From assembly GCA_964017185.1 (NCBI GenBank), contig OZ024879.1:43531883-43595882 (forward strand): a stretch of DNA of 64,000 nt. The letters run 5' to 3'. This DNA is from Rugalucina vietnamica. Its lineage: Eukaryota; Mollusca; Bivalvia; Lucinida; Lucinidae. Below the pieces are notes generated by a model. The model did not search any database. It saw nothing but the letters and a program-made list of their open reading frames with translations, and was not told where the DNA came from. Both the position numbers and the translations under genes were made by a program. Below are positions 19,560-30,280 of this stretch, piece after piece. The first letter of the stretch is position 1, and every line of letters begins with the position of its first letter.

Positions 19560-20930
19560 TACTTACTTACTTACTTATTCTTGAAAACAACAATTTTTCA
19601 TTCAACGAATCATTCTTTAACCAGCGGAAAGGCTGTACAATGGGGGCAAAGGCATCACCAACTTACGCAACTCTGGTTTTATGCTACTTAGAAGAGCTCA
19701 TGTATGATAGAATTACAATTTTGGACAATATAAATTTGACGTGACGCGCGATGTTCGTACAAATTTGTGTAACACGACGTTCACGTTTAGTTTGATTTAT
19801 TTTGCGCTGAGCGATGCATGTAGGTGTCAGGTTATTTGATTGTTCGCTTGCATGTTTGTACTTTCGAGAGTTTTAATATTTCTTCTTTTTTCAAGTGACC
19901 CTCCTAAACTATTATTTCCTTTCTCCATTGCGCAGTTCTATTTTAAGATGCTGAAATGTGTGTTCTAATAAAAGTACGGTATCATGGCGTTCTGTGACGT
20001 ACATTATCATATGCGTTTACGTCAAGTGTGACAAAAATTCAGCCGTGTTAAATAATTTATAGCAATAGCATTATTTGTCGAACAGCAATGAAAATAATAT
20101 GATTTTAAAGCCTAGAACATGAGCATTTTAGTATTAGTATCGTACGTTTAGTTCTCTTGCATTAAAATTTCTTTATCTTACAATAAGGGAGATAACCCAC
20201 TCAAAAACAACGCAAAAATCGCATGTGTGACATTTTTTTGGCCGAAATTAAAGATTCATAAGAGTGAACTTTTCAAAATTTTATAAATATTTCTGCACAC
20301 ATTTCAATCCTTTCAAATTCCATTTCTAGATGTGCTGGTGTTGAAATCTGGAACATTAATCTCTACGGATATTTTTCATAAAGTTATTGGTTCCCAGCAA
20401 TATCTCATTTTCAATTCTTGCCACCCGAAACACACCAAAATCAACATACCATTTTCTTTAGCTAGAAGACTATGTACCATTGTATCTGATAAAAGTGTAC
20501 TACTAACACGCCTGAGAGAATTGTCTCATACACTTATTCAAAGAAAATATCCAACTGAAGTCATTAACGCAGGCATCCAAAAAGCGATGTCTATCCCAAG
20601 AGACAAACTCTTAGAAGTGAAAAGTAAGGAAACGGAAGACATACTGCCTTTTATTTCTACCCACAATCCTAAAAACAAAGAGGTATTCGGTATTATCAAA
20701 CACAACATGGATTTTCTGACTTCAGACGAAACCATGTCAAAAATCTTAAGTGAAACAAAAATCTTGAAATGCAAAAGGCAACTCACAAACCTTAAACGCC
20801 TCCTAACAAAATCTGAATTTAATGAATTAAGAACGTCCGCAAAAGTCACCCGATGTAATGAGCCCCGGTGAGGGCTTTGTAAACATTTAATTGAAGGATC
20901 TCCCGAGGTGAACCCATGTGTAATTAATTG
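19560..20930 (+). pseudogene. Decayed Penelope-like retroelement in two pieces
   Basis: 19560-19742 encodes a reverse-transcriptase piece with FNQRKGCTMGAKASPTYA and CYLEEL, matching the conserved GxAMGxxxAPxYA region of Penelope-like elements. 20326-20871 encodes the following part, starting PFLDVLVLKSG, with STDIFHKV, NSCHPKHTKINIPFSLARRL and a basic tail. An in-frame TGA at 20869-20871 interrupts the CNEPR-x-GLCKHLIEG zinc-like motif where a Cys codon is expected. About 580 bp between the pieces, where the YxDD motif should be, is unrelated. No GIY-YIG endonuclease follows. Confidence 0.8.
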
Positions 20931-23080
20931 CTGAAATGACGTGCGATTTCGCTTTTATGAGAAAACATTCACTAAGTAGGCCTATAAGGTTTGATGTGGT
21001 GTCAAGTCTAGTCTTGCACGTTTGCGTTTAACGTTTACAGGACGTAAGGGCGATATTCACGGTGTTCGCACCACGCAAATTGTTTCCTGTCAGCTGCTCC
21101 GATACAAATCTTTCCATGCCGCAAATTATCAAACCTGATATTCGAAGGTTGCCTAAAAATCGATTACGTCACTATGACGTCGAATGGGCATTGCCCTATA
21201 TCATGATAGCCTTACGTTGTCTGGCGTCATGATGCCGATTTTTATGCTATCAGCTGATGGAATATGGTTCTAGGAGACTGTATCGTACTCTAGCAGGCTT
21301 AAAAATTTCAATTGACTTACTTTTTCTTCATGTCTGCACTGAGCATATTGATCTTCGTGTTAGCTGGTTTAACGTCAGGCCATGACGGCGTCCCCTCACG
21401 GAATTTTTCAAATGTCATTCCGGTTTCTTCGTTATGACACTTTTACCAATCAAACTAGGCAATAATTGATAACATGTGATGCACGTGGAATGCTGGGCAC
21501 GTGATTTGCATGATTTTTTAAACGTAACGTAGCAACTCGTGGACTTGAAAAAAAAATAGCACACTAACTCGTCTCGGAACATGAATTTGAGCATCAGTTG
21601 ACATATTAAAAGCGTATGCAAAGTTTTTTTTCAAACATTTGATTTTGAAAATAATGTTGAATGAAAAAATTGCTAAACTTAAGTCTATATATATGGAAGG
21701 AGTGGTTTTGGTAATTTTGTCGAATATATACGCATGCACAATAAATTTTCTTTATATTTCATGTATTTTGTGCTCACCTTATAGCAATAGCGGACAATTT
21801 TTCATTGAATGGCGAGAACAGTGTCTAAAGCAAATGGCACGATGAATTTTCAGGCACGAGACGAAAAAGAAGAATTTGGACCAACCAAGAAATACCGGCT
21901 GCTTTCCTTTACCGGAATGTACCGGAAGGGACCTGTTTACCGGAATGGACATTTCGAGGGGTTGGGGAAAAACTATCGTAACTCAATTTTGTCTCAAAAA
22001 CTTATTTATTTTTTCCGTATGATCTCAGGGAAAAGTGAGTTTGGGATGTATGCAGGCTAAATGGGAATGAATAAAAGACACATATTTAAAGTAATGAACA
22101 GTTTAATAACATTTAAGAAATAAATGTTGTTTTTTTTTTTGTTTTGTTTTTTACATACGATAGTTTTGACTCTGAAAAAAAAAATCATTTTTATATTTTT
22201 GCGCAAAACTATATACTTAACACCAAAAGTAACTTTACACTTTTCATTCCTAAATATATCTTCATTTGTTATGATTTGTAACAAAGTATCTATTGGAGTG
22301 TGTCTCCAACACGTTTCCCCGCATAATGCATGTTAAGCGGTCTATATAACTTAATCTACTTGCGAGTTATCTGTTCATTAAAAGCGCAAAACTGGCATCA
22401 AAGGTAGACTGAAGATTTGAACACACTGTGCCAAGGACCAGTTTGTGTCCGTCAAAAATACCGCTCCGACATTTGGTCAGGTTTTTGCAGGCTATTAAAA
22501 TTGCTTTGTATCGAAATTACCTCCCTTTGAAATAAACCAGTAGTAAATTTTAACCATTTCTGAAAGCTTTTCCTTTAATTGTCTCGAACTTGTTTCGCTG
22601 CGAATCGCTGGGGCCTCAATTGAAATGTGTGGCATTACTGGCTGGTGAAAAAAAATCGCATCGGTTTAAAAGAAAAATGACAACCAATTTGTAATGGAAA
22701 TTTGTATTCAAATCATTGTTATAGGCCAAAAAAGGGCATTGGACCTGAAAACATCACTCTATTGTGTTGTTCGAGCAGAAAAATTCGAGTTTATTTGAAC
22801 TTAAGTAAACAATACAATAACATTTCTTAAAGACTTGGCCTTCAAATTGTTAATTCATTAAAGTACCGTAACACTCCAAAAGTGATGTGATACGGAAAAA
22901 CATTATTTTGACCCTTTGCATGTTTTATAGGGACGTGCGGCAGCATTCTTACATTAAAATCCTAAACATTTTGCTTACCTCGTGCGTAACTGATCACACT
23001 TCAAAACATACCAAACACATTATAAATATTACACACCTATACCCGAAAAAACTACTTACAAAAACAGTGTAAAGTTACTT
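20931..23080. other. Gene-free region
   Basis: I see no gene. 21895-21990 holds an ACCGGAATG-rich stretch and a GGGGTTGGGGAAAAACTATCG sequence that recur, split and inverted, at 29608-29637 and 30030-30080. The rest is AT-rich unique-looking sequence. Confidence 0.5.
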
Positions 23081-23087
23081 TTTGCTT

Positions 23088-23236
23088 CGAGTATACAATA
23101 GCTTAGCACCAAGAAAAAAAAATCCATTGTTTTATTTTGGTGCAAAGCTATTGTAACTCAACATACAATAGTTTAGCTCCAAGAAAAATATTTGAGCATA
23201 TAAATGAGCTTTGGTGTAGAACTATTGTATCTCAAA
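23088..23236 (+). repeat. Two tandem mini-palindromes
   Basis: Two adjacent foldbacks of about 70 bp share arms like TACAATAGCTTAGCACCAAG and the inverted TTGGTGCAAAGCTATTGTA. They resemble the ACTATCGTAACTC palindromes at 29.3-29.5 kb. Confidence 0.6.
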
Positions 23237-23281
23237 AATGTAATGGTAATCCAAGAACTGACAAACTTAATAGACAAATAA

Positions 23282-23529
23282 GCCATGTCATGAGAAAACC
23301 TATGTTTTACATAAGCGGAAACAAATGAACAGATCAGCTTCACACTAACAAGGAAGCTGATCAGCACCTTTATTTTCACTATAGTGATAGTATTTTTCTC
23401 TATAGTGATAGTACCATTTCTCTCTAAATCCAAAATTTACAGCATCAAAGCCAACTTTTGTAGTCGTGCAGCCTAGTTTGTGTGGGACATGGTTGAAAAC
23501 CACAACATTGGTTTTCTTATGATGCGGCT
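23282..23529 (+). mobile_element. Palindromic MITE, copy D (diverged)
   Basis: Ends GCCATGTCATGAGAAAACC and GTTTTCTTATGATGCGGCT, with internal blocks (AAGCTGATCAGCACCTTTATTTTC, GATAGTACCATTTCTCTC, AAATCCAAAATTTACAGC) that follow the order seen in copies A-C. A further diverged copy follows at about 23655-23862. Confidence 0.65.
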
Positions 23530-23654
23530 AAAATGCTTTTCATAATTCAAGAATTGAATCCATCATAAAATACATATAATAGTGCAGGAGCACTTCAGTA
23601 AGCATGAACCCACTGTATGCTGGTAGACTTGGATTGTGAGTCAATCTAACTTGA

Positions 23655-23862
23655 GCCACTGTGTCAGAAAACCAACATAAATGCGAAAAAAGGCGCAGAT
23701 CAGTTTCGCGGTAACCAGGAATCTGGTCAGCCCGTTCGCTACATGGCTAGTACAATCCCTCTTCTTCCTAAATACGAAATTTCAAGCTTATCATCAGCCT
23801 GGTTAATGTCGGACCTCGTCGGAAAACAAAATTATTGGTTTTGTCACGCGAAGGCTCACTTG
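23655..23862 (+). mobile_element. Palindromic MITE, copy E (diverged)
   Basis: Same block order as copy D (GGCGCAGATCAG.., TAGTACAATCCCTCTTC, CAGCCTGGTTAATGTCGGACC, TTGGTTTTGTCACGCGAAGGCTC) but strongly mutated. A short frame through it is not a gene. Confidence 0.5.
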
Positions 23863-24528
23863 CCTTTAAAGGGGTTTCTTAAAACCCATGCTTTATCAAG
23901 TTTGGATGGAAATGTCTGGAAAGCAAACAATGCAGATCCAGATCAGATGATGCTTTCTATGCAGCATCTGTTTTGGTTCTGCAATATTTGTTTAGGTACC
24001 TTTAGTTTACCGCATATTTATTTGTGTACAACTAACACCTAACATGCTATAAATGTGGTGCAAAGTTTTCTGATTGAGCTACAATAAGCTCTGAAGGAAC
24101 CCTGTGTTATAAAATACCAGAACGGTACTAAGGACTATTTTCATGGGGCAATAAAGCATAAAAGCACTGATGTACACTTGGAATAATATTCCTATTACAA
24201 AGGTATACCAAGTCCTTAAATTTCTGGAAAGAATTTTTTGGGTATTCATCTCTGATTTGAGTTAGGACAATTTGCTCTGCATTTGGGAGATCCTGGGTCC
24301 TTCGGACACGATGCAATAAATCTAGCTGATGGACAGCACCATTATAGTCATATTGAAAATGAACAATGCTAGGGTAATGCTAGGGTTTTCAGCACATATT
24401 TTCAGGGTCTTTATTTTGTTCCACTGTACTTTTGAGCGATCCGTATCAAGCTCAAAATTTTTCAAGTTGACGGCCAAGGCCTTGAAATAAAAAAAAACAG
24501 GAAGGTCAATTTCTTTTACTAGGTATGG

Positions 24529-27008
24529 TTACTTGTGTCTAGAGCCTCTTATATAAGCAGCCCATTGAGGAGTGGTGTAAATTGGTGTGTATCTGCTGGA
24601 AGTTTCAATAGCTGCATGTAGCTGCATGTAGCTGTTGTCATTTTTATTCATGGTGTGCCCTTTTTCTAGATATTTATGTTGAATACAGGTTAGACTGAAT
24701 TTATGAATAGCATACCATAGCATTGCAGCATAAAATTTGTTTTTATTTTGGGCACTACAATTATCTGAGAAGAAGACAAAAGATTTTTTGCCTTTCTGAT
24801 TTTGTTTTAATAAAAGTGTACACACAAGATGCTATTTCACATGCTCTTCTGCTTGCTATTGACTCATTCCAGACAAAGCAATGCCCATCTGTTGAACCAA
24901 AATCATACAAAGTAAGATTGTAAGTGTTTAATCTTCGTTTGTAATACAAGGCAGACTCAAAACTGTGTGGGGCCAAGAGGACCTCCTCCAGGTCAAAGCA
25001 TGCAGCTATAAAATCTGTATTTTTTCTTGGGCTTTTTCTTTATCTGTTATTTTGTGTTCTTGTGCTGCGTTTTTATTGGCCAAGTGAGAATCATAGGTAA
25101 TCTGCATTGTCTGTTTTTGATTTTCATTTGAATTATGATATGAAGCACAAATATCACACTAATCTTTGATGGGATGGTGAAATGCTGGATTGAATTCAGT
25201 ATTAAATATTATATGTCGGTAATAGGACAGCTTAACAGGAACATCAGCACAAGTTTTTAGATACTCTTAATACATTTTCTTTACACTCAGAGTAGGAGGT
25301 AGGTATTTTTTATTGGTGTCTTTCCTACAATAATGACTTTCAACAGTTGCAAAGCTCTCAATATGCTGTAGCACTCCTTTTTTGCACTTAGTGATTTTAT
25401 GTGGTGAGAGTCATGTTTACCCCTCTTATCATGAGAGCTGACCCCTGGAACCACCTGCTTTTTCAGTGCTGTTTTGATCATCTGGTCACTGATACTAAAT
25501 GTGTGAAGGAAGAATCTTTTTCTGAGCCAATTGGCAGTGAATAAGATATGGAACATGAACGCCTGCTCTTACCTGTAGTTTTTTTTTGTTGCTTTGTTGC
25601 TTTGTTGGCTTAGAATGAGCATATTTCAATAAGAACTGGCGTTGTAAAGTTATGTCACCCAATCCCCAGTAAAGGTCAAAAAGTTTCTCCCTATTATCAG
25701 CTGATACATTCTTGTGACACTTGTATCTACATCCCTCCCCACAGCCCTTTTTCATTTTTTTTCCTATACAGCTTACCTCTGTGCCCGACATAATTTTTTC
25801 CTGTATTTTTTCTTTGTTTCTCCACATGTTTTCCCAATTATCAGGATTCCTGGTTCTCTTTCTACCTCGTTTACCCCCTCCTCCACTCTGACCCTCAGCT
25901 GCACTCCCTTGCCCCATCTCTGTACTCCCTCCTCCACTCTGACCCTCAGCTACACTTCCTTGTCCCATCTCTGTACTCCCTCCTCCACTCTGACCCTCAG
26001 CTACACTCCCTTGCCCCACCTCTGTACTCCCTTCTCCACTCTGACCCTCAGCTGCACTTCCTTGCCCTTCTCATTACTCCCTCCTCTACTCTGATCCTCA
26101 GCTTCACTCCCTTGCCCCATCTCCATACCCCATCCTCCACTCTGACCCTCAGCAACACTGCCTTGCCCTATCTCCATATTTCCTCCCTCACTCTGACCCT
26201 CAGCTACACTCCCTTGCCCTATCTCATTACTCCCTCCTCCACTCTGACCCTCAGCTTCACTCCCTTGCCCCATCTCATTACCCCCTCTTCCACTCTGATC
26301 CTAATCTAGACATCCTTGCCCCAACTCATAAATCCCTCCTCCACCCTGACTCTCAGCTCCACTCATTTGCCCCATCTCATTACCCCCTCCTCCACTCTGA
26401 CCCTCAGCTCCACTCCTTTGCCCCATCCCATTACTCCCTTCTCCACTCTGACCCCCAGCTACACTCCCTTGCCCTATCTCGTTACCCCTCCCCCACTCTG
26501 ACCCTTAGCTCCACTCTTTTGCCCCATCCCATTACTCCCTCCTCTCTGTTGATCTGTAGGAATATTCTCTCTTTCCAGCCCCTTCAATACATTGCTACTT
26601 TTATGACCCCTGTTTTTACCCACTTCCCTCTTTTGTGCACATTGTCCCTCTACAGTTTCACCTACATTCCTGTTGTGTTTACTTTTTCTGCTTCTTTTGT
26701 GTTTTTTAGTTTTGTAAAGTTTTGAGGTTTTATTTTTTGAACTTGACAATGAATCAGACATTTCAACATTCAACATGTTTCGGAAGTTCATCAACCAGTA
26801 AATACTCAGCTCTGTTTTCTTGCATTTCAATTGTGTTTTGATACAGTTCATCCCCTTTTGTTAGTATTTCGGCAAGGTCATATGATGTCCACAATACACA
26901 TCTTTCCGTGTTATGCTTTATAAATGCCATTAGTACATTACATGTACATTGGCGTCCACTGATGAGGAGCTTCATGTCAGCTTGATGCGTTGATGCTGCA
27001 ACAGCCAT
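24529..27008 (-). pseudogene. Degenerate transposon protein: cysteine-protease-like start, repeat linker, DDE-like transposase core
   Basis: Read on the minus strand, one protein is spread over several frames. 27008-26763 has GRQCTCNVLMAFI..LWTSYDLAEILTKGDELY, like the N-terminal half of C76-type (herpesvirus tegument-like) deubiquitinating proteases found in some transposons. 26760-26560 is basic. 26545-25885 is a 17-residue repeat. 25862-25495 has RKRTRNPDNWENMWRN and CGEGCRYKCHKN. 25556-25287 has FSISDQMIKTAL and DKRGKHDSHH. 24976-24761 has ALYYKRRLNTYNLTLYDFGS and RACEIASC. 24825-24529 has VFFSDNCSAQNKN, HKYLEKGHTMNKND and TPQWAAYIR. I recognise the last blocks as the core of transposon-associated proteins common in invertebrates. 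At least four frame changes and in-frame stops (around 25250-25030) show it is dead. Confidence 0.75.
25885..26545 (-). repeat. 51-bp coding minisatellite inside the transposon pseudogene
   Basis: About 13 copies of a 51-bp unit. On the minus strand it encodes a 17-residue repeat close to EMGQGSVAEGQSGGGST. The frame changes twice within the array. Confidence 0.9.
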
Positions 27009-27109
27009 CTCTGTACTCCAGCGATAAGTCTGAAATTATTAATGAAGATTTTTTCACTATGATATACATGTATATATAAAAATGACACAAAGAAGAGAAA
27101 AATGCTTAT

Positions 27110-27460
27110 CAATTTAATAGGCACTTAAGATTTTCCATATACTGAAAAGGTACAAGTAGGCAAAGATCAGGAAAAGGCGCAATCAGAAAGAGATTCCCAC
27201 TCCAAAAACCGAGGTGGGAAAAAACCAAACTAACAATCAGGCACTTATACCATGGAACATATCGTAAGCCGAATGAGCAGCTATTTTCCCAATAGGTGGC
27301 CACTCAGTTACCTTAACTTAATTAAAAATATGAAAACATACATAAGGCGCCAACAGCACAAAAAAAAATTAAACACCAAGACATAAAACAAAAAGAACCA
27401 CCACAGAAGTATCGCCTTGGAACGATCAGTAACACAAAGTTACTGGCGGGCTTAAAACCT
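27110..27460 (-). repeat. Dispersed repeat, inverted partner of 38655-38970
   Basis: Matches 38655-38970 in reverse complement along its whole length (landmarks: CAGTAACACAAAGTTACTGG, AAGGCGCCAACAGCAC, GGTGGCCACTCAGTTACC, GAGTGGGAATC in inverse). It looks like the 3' part of a transposable element; no coding sense. Confidence 0.8.
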
Positions 27461-28230
27461 TAAATAGTCTTCTCAGAAATGTAGCAAACCTAAAAAATGT
27501 ATTTGGCCCCTTAGATGCCCCAAAATATTGTTGTAAAGGTATATTTTGCTTATTTGAGGTTCTACATCCTATTCAACAACTAAGGCATTCACAGAACAAC
27601 AATACTGCTTCTGGACAAGCTACAATAGGCCTTCAGGGCCAGCCAGGTACTGTAGGTAAAATATTGGGCTAAGAATTTCTATTGGTGTAACATTTAACAA
27701 AGGCAAATAGAGAAGATCCCCCCACGCCTTAAAAAATGTTGTGAGTTTCATTTTTTGACATGCATAAAATGTATATATTTTTTGTAGGGTGAAAAAAATG
27801 AGTGGGTCAGAAACAGTAACCACACCTATATCAGAACCTTGCCATGAAATAAACAAAACAACAACAACAACAAAAGAAAAAAAAAACATTAACCATGTGC
27901 AAAAAACTAGGCGCAGATCAGCTACAAAAACTTGAAGCTGATCGGCACTTTTTTTTTTTGCTGCTGGGATAGTACAGTTCCTCTGTTTTATCTCATTCCT
28001 AAATTTCCAGCCTTTACTGAAAAATTTCATAATAACAGTCAAAAGAATTCTGTCGATATTGTATGGGCGTGGTTTTGTAATGTGTTCCATGGAAATTTGT
28101 TTTGTACTTTTGCCTGCACAAGCACGAAATATTTTTTTATAAGACAAAACGAAAAAAAAAAAAAAAAAGCTGTGCTAAGGGTTTCCAGATCCTACCTACA
28201 TGTAAATTTCAACTTGTAACCTAACTTTTT
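27461..28230. other. No gene; fragment of the palindromic MITE family
   Basis: 27898-28030 contains GGCGCAGATCAG..CTGATCGGCACTTT and GATAGTACAGTTCCTCTG, a partial diverged copy of the palindromic MITE. The rest is AT-rich. Confidence 0.45.
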
Positions 28231-28244
28231 TTTCACTCTCCCCC

Positions 28245-28262
28245 CCCCACACACACACACAA

Positions 28263-28314
<52 letters not shown>
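28245..28314. repeat. C-run, (CA)n and poly-A tract
   Basis: A C8 run, about ten CA units and then about 40 A residues. Low-complexity sequence. Confidence 0.95.
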
Positions 28315-29320
28315 TTAAATAAAAAAGGAAAGAAAAAAACAAAGGAGCCTGAGGGGCACAAGTGTGATCTCAGACAAGCAAACACGCAAAATCTGGGTAA
28401 ATAAGAGAATCCTTTAACTGTGATTTAATAGCGTTTATGGCAAAAACAAATGCGTGGTTCTGGTTACCAGACCGACCCTAGGATTTTACCCCCTACCCTA
28501 AACTTTTTTCTTCAAATTTTGAAGATTACAGAAAATATTAAAATCAGCCAAACTGAATCAGAATGTTAGAAAAAAATGAAGAACTCTGTAATACATGCAT
28601 TTCTTGTACTATGCAGTCATGTACTTGCATATTGTAAGAAAGCACACAAAAACAATATTAGTAGTCTTGAGAAACAACGGTCTTAGGGAAATTTTTGTTT
28701 GTTGCATTCGCAAGCTAATACATAAGCAGTTTTCATGATAAAAAGATCCATGAAAGAAAGAAAAAATAATAAAAAAAAATCCATCCCTACCTACCCTGAT
28801 TTTTTTTTTTTTTTTTTTTTTTTTGAAGGGGGGGGGGGGTTTAGAAATTTTCCTACTAAAATCCTAGACTCAGTTTTTTTATTTGGCCGAAAAAGAATAT
28901 TCAGAATTCCTAATCATATTCACCAACAATATAATGATGGATCCCCTTGACTTTACAATGAAAAAAAAGACAAAAATGTTAAATAAAAAAAATAATTGGT
29001 CATTAGGCACTTCTATAATATGTAGCACTTATTTCCCTTCAATTTTGCATGAACTTGTTGAAAATTAACAATAACTTACCAGTTGATTTCAAAATTTCCC
29101 TCCTTACAAAATTCATGTGATGTCACAAATCTAAGGTGAAGGGCGCAAAAGGGAGAAACCATTATTTCATACGCTGAATAGACATGAAATAATCCTGCGT
29201 AGGAAAACTTGGAATAAAATGAAAAGTATTTTGAATCTGCTTACAAATCATTAAGCATTTACTAAAATATTAAGTGGGAAAAGCCCCTTTTTTCACTTTT
29301 GTACTTCAAGCATGTGCTTT
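28315..29320. other. No gene; low-complexity AT-rich sequence
   Basis: Includes a T24 run followed by GGGGGGGGGG at about 28801-28840. No coding or RNA gene seen. Confidence 0.5.
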
Positions 29321-29329
29321 TCAGTTGGC

Positions 29330-29380
29330 GCAAAACTATCGTAACTCAAGTTACAATAGTTTGAGTTACGATAGTTTTGC
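29330..29380. repeat. Mini-palindrome 1
   Basis: 51 bases with 19-bp perfect arms (GCAAAACTATCGTAACTCA and its complement) around a 13-base loop. Confidence 0.85.
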
Positions 29381-29417
29381 ACTTAGTCATAATCACATTT
29401 TCTTGGCAAGACTGTTG

Positions 29418-29457
29418 GTGGAAAACTATCGTAACTCAAGTTACGATAGTTTTCCAC
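29418..29457. repeat. Mini-palindrome 2
   Basis: A 40-base near-perfect palindrome with arms GTGGAAAACTATCGTAACT, sharing the AAAACTATCGTAACTC core with palindrome 1, with 21970-21990 and, inverted, with 29608-29625. Confidence 0.9.
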
Positions 29458-30280
29458 TCAGGAAACCTTTCTCTGGAGATACGATAAATCACACATTTTC
29501 AAATATCTTCAAAAATAGTTGTTAGATTGATATGAAAATTTGTCAGAATATGTAAATGCTAAAATGCCATTAAAAAGTAAAGAGATCAGAATTTCATAAA
29601 AAAAATATGAGTTACGATAGTTTTCCCCAACCCCTCGATTTGTCTGTGGCATTAAGTACTTTAAATGCATGTTACATAAGATTAGTTTCATCTAAGTATA
29701 GCAAAACTTGTTCCCATGGTGGTTCAGGGTAGCTCAGTAGGGGTGGGGTCTAGGGTGCGGTTATTGTTCAGAGGCAGTTTCAGTGATAGAAAAATAATAG
29801 CGATATCAGGGGTTGTTCTACATATGTACATCATAGGTGCAAATAGAAATAGAAATGAATAAAACTGTCAGCACTGTAACAGAGACCCATGCGTACAATG
29901 AGCATTTAAGCTAGGCTTCTACCCCATCGTATGGAACACAATTTTGCGGTACCTAAACCACACAATACTAGGGCTAATCACAGTCTGTGCATAATCAAGC
30001 CCACCATGTCTTCAAAAAAGTAGCCCAAGACATATAGAAATGTCCATTCCGGTAATCAGGCCCATTCCTGTCCATTCCGGTAAAGGAGTGCACCAAGAAA
30101 TATCGGACGGTAGACCAAGGGTATTCAGGCAAATTTGCAACCATTATAAACACTTGATGGAAACGGTTAATGTTTGTTTTGTCCACTAAACTCCTTTTCA
30201 TTTTTTGATTATCGATACTGTTGATATTGTGTCAATTGCTCAGATTCAGGTCCACAGTGATTATTAACTTAAGATTTAAT
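29458..30280. other. Downstream flank of the STAND/ankyrin gene
   Basis: No gene. Contains the split copy of the ACCGGAATGGACA/GGGGTTGGGG repeat. ATTAAA on the minus strand directly after the stop codon (30280-30275) is a weak polyadenylation candidate. Confidence 0.4.

Noticed and set aside
23743..24042. 99-codon frame
   Set aside because: It starts inside a diverged palindromic MITE and has no recognisable content.
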